Origin: JAXGQD01 sp964574395
GTDB taxonomy: Bacteria; Bacillota; Clostridia; Saccharofermentanales; Fastidiosipilaceae
Assembly (NCBI GenBank): GCA_964574395.1
Contig: CAZNNL010000043.1
Coordinates: forward strand, 1-15,298
Length of the DNA: 15,298 bases
Reading direction: 5' to 3'
Made by a program: the position numbers and the translations under genes. Under the pieces are notes generated by a model. It saw only the letters and a program-made list of their open reading frames with translations. It did no database searches and was not told the DNA's origin. Positions 7,312 through 12,951 of the stretch are shown in pieces. Position 1 is the stretch's first letter; each line of letters opens with the position of its first letter.

Positions 7312-8535
7312 TTAAAGTATCAGAGTTTTTAAGGGTGTGCAAATCATGTCAAGGTATGTTCTAGCAGTCGCGAAGTCTACGGAGATACTGCCTTGAGCAA
7401 AACCACCACGTCCGCCACCTTTGCCGTTTAGAGCTACGTTGATCAATTCAACGTCTTGCTCAACTGGAAGATGTGAAGAAGCGATAACATACTGTAAACG
7501 CTTTTCCTGCTGGGTCGCTAAAATTGCATAGTGAACGCCTTTGTGAGCGTCTGCCATACTTTTGCAATAGTGTTTAACTTGCTTATCCGAAAAACCAACA
7601 AAATAGCGGTAGGTTTTTTTCATCTCCGGAGAAATTTCCGCACGCAAACTATCTAGGTATAGTTTGCTCATCTTAGCGCTTAAACCCTCGCTAGCTTGAA
7701 GTTTTTGAAGTGAACCCTTGACGGCCAGAGCGAGTTCCAAAGGTTTTACCGACAGTTGGCTGGCAGCTGAGCGGCTACTGCTAAGAAGATTTTGAACATA
7801 CCGCAAGGCCCTGAAACCAGCTAAAGCGGTGACACGCACACCGGATTTATATTTCATGCTTTCTCTAATTATGAAAAAACCTATCTCTGATGTATTGCGT
7901 AGCTGTGTACCGCAACAAGCACAACAATCAATATCTTCAATCGTGACCAATCTTAATGCCTCAGGGATAGCTTTCTTGGAGCGGAACTCCAGTTCATCTA
8001 TTTCTGCTTGCTCATGTGTAGATATGAGAATAGGGACTTGTTCAACAATTACTCGATTAACCTCGGTTTCAAGCTGCGTAAGTTCGACTTCAGACAAGTA
8101 TCCGTCAAAATCAAAATACATTTCATCTTCATTGATGTGAAAACCCACGTTGTTGTAACCGAACTTCTTGTTGACCAAACCAGAAAAAATATGTTCACTG
8201 CTATGTTGCTGCATAAAATCGAAGCGACGCTCCCAATCTATTGCGCCTCGTACTGTTTGTCCAACTTGGAGTCCGTCAGCAGAGCTACAGATATGAACAA
8301 TACGGTCACCTTGTAATTGGGTATCTATCACTTGCCAAAACACGTCATCAGAAGGTTTATCTTGCGAGAGAAGGACACCTTTATCTCCTGCTTGTCCACC
8401 ACCTTCTGGATAGAAACACGTCTGGCTCAATTCGACAGCGAAGCCATCTTTTTGCCGAGAAATTGAGACGACCATTGCCTCAAAGTCTTTCATGTATGGG
8501 TCTGCGTAATATAATGCCGAAAAATCTTCTACCAT
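7312..8535 (-). CDS. AlaX-type alanyl-tRNA editing protein with C-terminal DHHA1-like domain
   Basis: Probably removes serine or glycine from mischarged tRNA(Ala) in trans. Residues 1-235 match the AlaRS editing fold: FYPEGGGQAGDKG near 41-53, the metal-binding HSSEH with His111 and His115, and CACCGTQL at about 205-212 with NTSEIG after it. The C-terminal third ends in a GKGGGRGGFAQGS motif typical of DHHA1. At 407 residues the length fits the long AlaX form. In AlaRS/AlaX the second metal motif is normally C-x3-H; here Gln211 stands where His is expected, so the metal site or activity may differ. It is the first gene of the minus-strand cluster, 33 bases before the TlpA-like gene. GAGAG upstream of the ATG serves as ribosome binding site. 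Confidence 0.9.
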   Translation of the reverse strand: MVEDFSALYYADPYMKDFEAMVVSISRQKDGFAVELSQTCFYPEGGGQAGDKGVLLSQDKPSDDVFWQVIDTQLQGDRIVHICSSADGLQVGQTVRGAIDWERRFDFMQQHSSEHIFSGLVNKKFGYNNVGFHINEDEMYFDFDGYLSEVELTQLETEVNRVIVEQVPILISTHEQAEIDELEFRSKKAIPEALRLVTIEDIDCCACCGTQLRNTSEIGFFIIRESMKYKSGVRVTALAGFRALRYVQNLLSSSRSAASQLSVKPLELALAVKGSLQKLQASEGLSAKMSKLYLDSLRAEISPEMKKTYRYFVGFSDKQVKHYCKSMADAHKGVHYAILATQQEKRLQYVIASSHLPVEQDVELINVALNGKGGGRGGFAQGSISVDFATARTYLDMICTPLKTLIL

Positions 8536-8627
8536 TTTTTGCTCTCATTCTATTATTCTAAGCATTTGGTTCATGCCTAGACTCAATTAGTACCGATTAT
8601 TTCTGATTTTACCGCAGTCTGTGGCTT

Positions 8628-8654
8628 TTGGCGAAACTAAAGTCGTGTTATAAT
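8628..8654 (+). promoter_or_regulatory. Promoter of the amino-acid ABC importer operon
   Basis: TATAAT at 8649-8654 is a perfect -10, preceded by TGT (8646-8648) as an extended -10. TTGGCG at 8628-8633 is a weak -35 with a short 15-base spacer, so the extended -10 probably carries the activity. The start near 8661 gives a leader of about 45 bases with GGAGG at 8693-8697. The rest of the 171-base interval to the divergent AlaX gene shows no gene; a leftward promoter should be there, but no convincing box pair was found. Confidence 0.65.
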
Positions 8655-8706
8655 CCTGACTCGTTATATGAAAATTGAAAGATATATTTTTTGGAGGATA
8701 TTTGAA

Positions 8707-9519
8707 GTGAAAAAGACCTTTGCATTTATTTTGGCGATGGTAATGAGCTTTAGTCTTTTTGCCTGTGCTGGCAAAACCGAGGAAGTTCAGATTTCGAAAA
8801 TGGATGACCTTGCGACTATGCTTATTTCCGTACAGAAAGGCACACTCGGTGATTTCATCGCGCAAGATTTAGTTGGCGAAGAAAATGTCATGAAGCAAGT
8901 CCATCAAATGGAAAAATACACGGACGCAATTCTTGAACTAAAGCAGAGCAAAGTCTCCGCAACTATCATGGATGAGGGGCCTGCTAAAAAGTTCATCGAA
9001 AAAAATGATGATCTTATGATTTTGCCAGACGATTATGAAGTAGAAGCCTATGCCTTGGCGATCAAGAAGGGCAATCAAGTACTTTTAGATAAAGTGAATG
9101 CCTTAATTCAAGATTACATTAAAGATGGCAGTATCCAAGCCATCAAAGACAAGTACAATTCAGACGAAAGCATCAAGGCTGAATCAATCGATTTCAATAC
9201 AGGCGCTGCGAATGGCAAAATCATCATGGGTACAGAGGCTGGTTTTGCTCCCTACGAATTTAAAGTAGGCGACGGCATTGTTGGCGTAGACGTCGAAATT
9301 GCAGCTAAATTAGCAAAAGACCTCGGCAAAGAGCTAGTCATCGAAGAAATGGCTTTCGATGCATTACCTGCTGCTTTAGATTCTGGCAAAATTGATTTCA
9401 TCGCTGCTGGCATGACGGTTACTGAAGAACGTCAGCAGAATATGGATTTTTCCATACCTTACGTAGATGATGCCAAACAAGTTGTCGTTATTCGTAAAGC
9501 CTCACACAAAGCTTCTTAA
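8707..9519 (+). CDS. Circularly permuted amino-acid ABC transporter binding lipoprotein
   Basis: Captures an amino acid outside the cell for the permease and ATPase encoded next. The GTG at 8707 follows GGAGG (8693-8697); upstream in-frame ATG codons would spoil the signal peptide. Residues 1-20 are a lipoprotein signal ending in the lipobox LFAC, with Cys20 lipidated. The two halves of the SBP_bac_3 fold are in reversed order: residues 33-151 correspond to the usual C-terminal part (DDLATMLISVQKGT, the ATIMDEGPA aspartate loop, a final KYN helix end), and 170-263 to the usual N-terminal part (GKIIMGTEAGFAPYEF, GVDVEIA, AAGMTVTEER, DFSIPY). The cut lies at the inter-lobe hinge. All usual ligand-contacting motifs, including Arg242, are kept, so binding is probably intact. 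Length (270) is normal. Confidence 0.9.
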   Translation: MKKTFAFILAMVMSFSLFACAGKTEEVQISKMDDLATMLISVQKGTLGDFIAQDLVGEENVMKQVHQMEKYTDAILELKQSKVSATIMDEGPAKKFIEKNDDLMILPDDYEVEAYALAIKKGNQVLLDKVNALIQDYIKDGSIQAIKDKYNSDESIKAESIDFNTGAANGKIIMGTEAGFAPYEFKVGDGIVGVDVEIAAKLAKDLGKELVIEEMAFDALPAALDSGKIDFIAAGMTVTEERQQNMDFSIPYVDDAKQVVVIRKASHKAS

Positions 9520-9553
9520 TCAAGATATTTGATTGGACAGTACTGGAGACATC

Positions 9554-10375
9554 GTGGAAGATAAAGCTGTTGATACGCTAAAATTGTCAGACTTGGGGAG
9601 ACGTAAAGACTACTCCTCTTGGCTGATGATTATTGTATTTGTCGGCTTAGCTGTTTGGGCTGGAGCCTTCAATCCTAGTAGTTGGAGCAGTTTAGCCGAA
9701 CAGTTCAACTTTAACTTTATCGTCGATAATCGTTATCTTTGGCTCTTGTCCGGTCTGCAAAACACTTTCTTAATTACTCTTATAGCCACTGGTCTAGGCA
9801 TTATTATCGGCTTGACGCTCAGTTTGATTCGCGTTTCTTACAATGCCGGTGCACCTATCAAAGCACTGAACCAATTAGCGAATCTCTATATTACTGTCAT
9901 TCGTGGCACACCGGTCATGATACAGATAATGATTATTTACTTTGCTATTTTTGCCAATGTAAATGTCAATAAAATTTTAACGGCTGGCATAGCCTTTGGA
10001 ATCAACTCCGGCGCTTATGTGGCCGAGAACTTTAGAGCAGGTATCGAGGCGATTGATAAAGGGCAGATGGAGGCGGGTCGCTCGCTCGGTTTGTCGTATG
10101 GTAAATCGATGCGTTTAATTGTGTTGCCACAGGCGGTTAAGAACATTTTGCCAACATTATTTAACGAATTAATCGTGCTCTTGAAAGAAACATCCGTGGC
10201 GGGCTATATCGGTTTGACCGATTTAACGCGAGGCGGGCAAAACATCAAAGACATCACCTACGATCCCTACATGCCTTACCTGGCGGTCGCATTCATTTAT
10301 TTGGTGATTGTGCTTTTCTTAAGTGCGATACTGAGACGACTTGAAAGGAGGCTGGGAAGAAGTGATAGACGTTAA
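9554..10375 (+). CDS. Polar amino-acid ABC transporter permease
   Basis: The membrane channel of the importer, of the His/Glu/Gln/Arg family. The 273-residue protein has a hydrophilic N-terminus of about 25 residues, an extra first membrane segment near 30-48, and a core of about five helices with the family's LYITVIRGTPVMIQ block and the EAGRSLGLSYGKSMRLIVLPQA coupling (EAA) region that contacts the ATPase. KETSVAGYIG near the end is also typical. The GTG at 9554 is chosen because GGAG at 9545-9548 precedes it; an in-frame TTG at 9533 has no good ribosome binding site. It overlaps the ATPase gene by 14 bases. Confidence 0.93.
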   Translation: MEDKAVDTLKLSDLGRRKDYSSWLMIIVFVGLAVWAGAFNPSSWSSLAEQFNFNFIVDNRYLWLLSGLQNTFLITLIATGLGIIIGLTLSLIRVSYNAGAPIKALNQLANLYITVIRGTPVMIQIMIIYFAIFANVNVNKILTAGIAFGINSGAYVAENFRAGIEAIDKGQMEAGRSLGLSYGKSMRLIVLPQAVKNILPTLFNELIVLLKETSVAGYIGLTDLTRGGQNIKDITYDPYMPYLAVAFIYLVIVLFLSAILRRLERRLGRSDRR

Positions 10376-11093
10376 AAATCTTTCCAAATCCTTTGGTGAT
10401 TTAAAGGTGCTGGACAATATTAGTACCGCGATAGACGCAGGTGAAATCGTAGTTGTGATTGGTCCTTCAGGTTCTGGCAAAAGCACTTTCCTTCGCTGCA
10501 TCAACCTTATCGAAGTTCCAGACGCTGGCACCATTACCATTGATGGAGCGGAAATAACTGCGCGCCAAGCAGACGTTGATAAAATTCGTAGCCAGATGGG
10601 TATGGTGTTTCAGCATTTTAATCTTTTCCCTCACTTAACTGTTTTGAAAAATATTACGCTCGCACCAACTACACTTGGTCTGATGAAGGAAGCAGAAGCG
10701 CTTGATAAGGCTAAGCAACTTTTAGCGCGAGTCGGTTTGACCGATAAAGCAGATGAATATCCTAATAAATTATCAGGTGGACAGAAGCAGCGGGTCGCGA
10801 TTGCGCGGGCATTGGCGATGAATCCGAAAATTATGTTGTTTGATGAACCAACATCTGCTCTTGATCCTGAAATGATTGGTGAAGTATTAGATGTTATTAA
10901 GGATTTGGCTAAAACCGGTATGACCATGGTCATCGTTACCCACGAAATGGGCTTTGCCCGTGAAGTAGGTAGCCGACTCTTGTTCATGGATGAAGGTCGT
11001 ATCGCTGAGGAAGGGGCCCCTAGAGAAGTCTTTGCTGCACCTAAGCAAGCCAGGACGCAGGAGTTTTTAGCTAAAGTCTTACACAACGCGTGA
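10362..11093 (+). CDS. Polar amino-acid ABC transporter ATPase
   Basis: Powers the importer by ATP hydrolysis at the inner membrane face. In 243 residues it has all the nucleotide-binding motifs in order: Walker A GPSGSGKST, the Q-loop in MVFQHFNLFPH, the signature LSGGQKQR, Walker B IMLFDEPTSALDPE with the D-loop, and the switch histidine in VTHEMGFA. Sequence and length match the GlnQ/HisP/ArtP group. The GTG at 10362 is used because AAAGGAGG (10344-10351) precedes it and family similarity begins with MIDVKNLSKSFG; an upstream TTG at 10341 overlaps that ribosome binding site. Its start lies inside the end of the permease gene, so translation is probably coupled. Confidence 0.96.
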   Translation: MIDVKNLSKSFGDLKVLDNISTAIDAGEIVVVIGPSGSGKSTFLRCINLIEVPDAGTITIDGAEITARQADVDKIRSQMGMVFQHFNLFPHLTVLKNITLAPTTLGLMKEAEALDKAKQLLARVGLTDKADEYPNKLSGGQKQRVAIARALAMNPKIMLFDEPTSALDPEMIGEVLDVIKDLAKTGMTMVIVTHEMGFAREVGSRLLFMDEGRIAEEGAPREVFAAPKQARTQEFLAKVLHNA

Positions 11094-11127
11094 GCGTTCA
11101 TTGCAAGCATAGATAACGCATGCTATA

Positions 11128-11156
11128 TTGCCCTAAGTTAAGTAAAAGTATATATA
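11128..11156 (+). promoter_or_regulatory. Possible promoter of the alpha-oxoamine synthase gene
   Basis: TTGCCC (11128-11133) and TATATA (11151-11156) are spaced by 17 bases; each matches consensus at four of six positions. The start near 11163 is followed by GAGGAGA and the ATG at 11181. The A/T run 11149-11158 offers several registers, so the exact -10 is uncertain. Confidence 0.35.
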
Positions 11157-11180
11157 TAGCGTGTTCTGAGGAGATTTATA

Positions 11181-12404
11181 ATGGATGTGTTTCAAAAATG
11201 TAGAGAATATGACCGCGTGCAAAACGCCATTGAATTAGGTGTATACCCTTATTTCCATATGTTAACCACAGGTCAGGACACGGAAGTTGAGATTGAAGGT
11301 CGCCACACCTACATGCTTGGATCAAATAATTATTTGGGTTTAACCGCAGATCCACGCGTCAAAGAGGCTGCAATTAAAGCAATTGAGAAGTACGGAACGG
11401 GTTGTTCCGGTTCACGCTTCCTTAACGGAAACCTTGATATTCACGTTGCCTTAGAAAACGACCTAGCTAGATTCTTGGAGAAAGAATCTGCTTTGACATT
11501 TTCAACAGGATTTCAATCAAACTTAGGTATTATCTCCGCGATAGCAGGTCGCAACGATGTCATTTTGTCTGACTCGATGAATCATGCCAGTATAGTCGAT
11601 GCTACGCGGCTTACTTTTGCCAAAACCTTTAAATATCAACACAGTGACATGGAAGATCTTGAAGCCAAATTAAAGCAGTTCTCGGCTCAAGATAAAGGCA
11701 TACTGATTGTAACTGACGGTGTCTTTAGCATGGAAGGTGAGATCTGTAAGCTACCAGAAATTGTTGAACTGGGTAAAAAATATGGCGCCCGCATTATGGT
11801 GGACGACGCGCATTCTTTAGGTGTGCTAGGCGTTGGTGGTCGCGGTACAGCAAGTCATTTCGGATTAGTTGATGAAGTGGATATCATCATGAACACCTTC
11901 TCAAAAACCTTGGCTTCTTTGGGTGGCTGTATGGTCGCTTCGGAAGAAGTGGTTAGCTATGTTAAACATACTTCAAGACCCTTTATATTCTCTGCTAGTA
12001 TCCCTCCGGGACAAGTTGCTGCTGCGAGTCGTTCTTTGGAAATTCTGCAAGAGGAGCCCTGGCGTGTTGAGCGTTTACATGAAATAACCGCCTACATGAA
12101 ACGTCGTTTGAATGAAACACCACATGTGCGGGTACGTGAGAGCGGCAATGATATCGTACCGATTATTCCGATTTTGACAGGTACAGCAATCAAGACATTA
12201 TTTACTGGCAATGCTTTGCTGAAAGCGGGCGTATACACGAACCCCGTGCTGCCACCTGTTGTTTCCACTGATTCATGCTTGCTTAGAACCAGCTATATGG
12301 CCACACACACCAACGAACAACTTGACGCCGCCTTGGAAATCATCGGGCACGTGTTCGAAGAAATCGCTAACAATACCGAAATCGATTTTGATATGGTTGT
12401 TTGA
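11181..12404 (+). CDS. PLP-dependent alpha-oxoamine synthase, serine palmitoyltransferase-like
   Basis: Condenses an amino acid with an acyl-CoA (or acyl-ACP) with loss of CO2. The 407-residue protein has the family motifs: SNNYLGL near 48-54, GTGCSGSRF near 73-80, DSMNHAS with the PLP-stacking His135, DGVFSMEG, VDDAHSLG with Asp208/Asp209 and His211, and FSKTLASLGG with the PLP lysine at 242. Several features favour serine palmitoyltransferase over 2-amino-3-ketobutyrate ligase (KBL): the GVYPYF N-terminus, FSKTLASLGG where KBL has a GxLGKA-type lysine loop, and GVYTNPVLPP with MATHT near the end. This subgroup call is from memory of family motifs. GAGGAGA precedes the ATG. No acyl carrier protein or other lipid gene is adjacent, so the product (3-ketosphinganine-like, aminoketone, or aminoketobutyrate) is open. 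Confidence 0.87.
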   Translation: MDVFQKCREYDRVQNAIELGVYPYFHMLTTGQDTEVEIEGRHTYMLGSNNYLGLTADPRVKEAAIKAIEKYGTGCSGSRFLNGNLDIHVALENDLARFLEKESALTFSTGFQSNLGIISAIAGRNDVILSDSMNHASIVDATRLTFAKTFKYQHSDMEDLEAKLKQFSAQDKGILIVTDGVFSMEGEICKLPEIVELGKKYGARIMVDDAHSLGVLGVGGRGTASHFGLVDEVDIIMNTFSKTLASLGGCMVASEEVVSYVKHTSRPFIFSASIPPGQVAAASRSLEILQEEPWRVERLHEITAYMKRRLNETPHVRVRESGNDIVPIIPILTGTAIKTLFTGNALLKAGVYTNPVLPPVVSTDSCLLRTSYMATHTNEQLDAALEIIGHVFEEIANNTEIDFDMVV

Positions 12405-12406
12405 GT

Positions 12407-12435
12407 TTGCAATTTCCCCCAATTTCGCTTACACT
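12407..12435 (+). promoter_or_regulatory. Probable rpsO promoter
   Basis: TTGCAA (12407-12412) and TACACT (12430-12435) are separated by exactly 17 bases; each matches at four of six positions. It begins right after the stop of the preceding gene and would give an rpsO leader of about 70 bases. Unlike most promoters in the window, it lacks the TGN extension. Confidence 0.45.
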
Positions 12436-12448
12436 GATTTGCAGTTTA

Positions 12449-12505
12449 CCGCAGACATGGTTTTGGGCCTGTCCGACCCTTACTCTGCTGACGGATATGA
12501 AGGAG
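12449..12505 (+). promoter_or_regulatory. rpsO leader with possible S15 feedback structure
   Basis: CCGCAG (12449-12454) can pair with CTG-A-CGG (12488-12494), a six-base-pair stem with one bulged A. It encloses a smaller GGG/CCC hairpin (12465-12467 with 12477-12479). An alternative pairing, TCCG (12472-12475) with CGGA (12492-12495), competes with it. AAGGAG (12500-12505) follows at once. S15 is known to repress its own mRNA through varied leader structures in several bacteria; that it does so here is inference from position and pairing only. Confidence 0.3.
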
Positions 12506-12512
12506 AAAACAC

Positions 12513-12776
12513 ATGGACAAAGACAGAAAAACAGAACTGATTACAATGTATGGGACACACGAAGGTGATACTGGTTCGCCTGAAGTACAGATTGCACTGC
12601 TGACGGAACGCATCAACCACTTGACTGAGCATCTTAAGACACACAAGAAAGATCACCACTCCCGCCGTGGACTGCTGATGATGGTTGGTAAGAGAAGAGG
12701 TCTACTCGATTATTTGATCAAAATGGACATCGAACGCTATCGTGCAATTATTGCAAAACTGAATATCAGAAAATAA
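12513..12776 (+). CDS. rpsO: 30S ribosomal protein S15
   Basis: Primary 16S rRNA-binding protein of the small-subunit platform, also forming a bridge to the large subunit. The 87-residue length is typical (usually 88-89 with initiator Met). The conserved block HEGDTGSPEVQIALLTERI, the HLKTHKKDHHSRRGLL loop-helix that contacts rRNA, and RRGLLDYL are all present. AAGGAG precedes the ATG. The gene is followed by an intrinsic terminator and then pnp, the widely conserved rpsO-pnp order. Confidence 0.98.
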   Translation: MDKDRKTELITMYGTHEGDTGSPEVQIALLTERINHLTEHLKTHKKDHHSRRGLLMMVGKRRGLLDYLIKMDIERYRAIIAKLNIRK

Positions 12777-12784
12777 GTTATTGT

Positions 12785-12818
12785 GTTAGTGAGTCCGCAA
12801 GGTCTCACTAACTTTTTT
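12785..12818 (+). terminator. Rho-independent terminator after rpsO
   Basis: GTTAGTGAG (12785-12793) pairs perfectly with CTCACTAAC (12804-12812). Inside, a T-T mismatch and CC/GG close a GCAA (GNRA) tetraloop. Six Ts follow (12813-12818). It separates rpsO from pnp transcription; partial read-through is possible, as in other rpsO-pnp loci. Confidence 0.93.
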
Positions 12819-12856
12819 AACCCCCCGTTTCACTATGGTTGTGGATGGTAGATTGG

Positions 12857-12931
12857 GTACAGTTCTACATTTAACTGTACGGACTCTACAAGCTACTGCC
12901 AAGTGTAAAAACGGGTAAGTTCATTTACCGT
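12857..12931 (+). promoter_or_regulatory. Structured pnp leader with two hairpins
   Basis: The region 12819-12951 holds no gene. It has a perfect 8-bp inverted repeat, GTACAGTT (12857-12864) with AACTGTAC (12873-12880), and an 8-base loop. A second hairpin pairs ACGGGTAA (12911-12918, one bulged G) with TTACCGT (12925-12931), just before GGAGG at 12941-12945. Neither is followed by a T run. PNPase in E. coli controls its own mRNA through a leader stem-loop; a similar role here is inferred. No convincing promoter boxes were found between the terminator and the gene. Confidence 0.4.
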
Positions 12932-12951
12932 ATTTCATTTGGAGGATTTTC

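Noticed and set aside
8241..8561. Plus-strand open frames opposite the AlaX gene.
   Set aside because: They lie antisense to a clear protein family, have no ribosome binding sites, and give low-quality protein sequences; similar shadows opposite other genes were also dropped.
8668..8706. Upstream in-frame start for the binding protein at 8668.
   Set aside because: It would place 13 charged and aromatic residues before the signal peptide and would itself contain the GGAGG site used by the GTG at 8707.
8587..8865. Minus-strand open frame over the start of the binding-protein gene.
   Set aside because: It covers the ABC operon promoter and signal peptide in antisense and shows no family features or start signals.
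8707..9519. Reading the binding protein as a pseudogene that lost its first lobe.
   Set aside because: The seemingly missing lobe is present at the C-terminus with its motifs intact, and the frame is open with a normal total length.
11085..11098. Inverted repeat AACGC-GTGA-GCGTT across the ATPase stop codon, as a terminator.
   Set aside because: The stem is only five base pairs and no T run follows; transcription may end elsewhere or continue.
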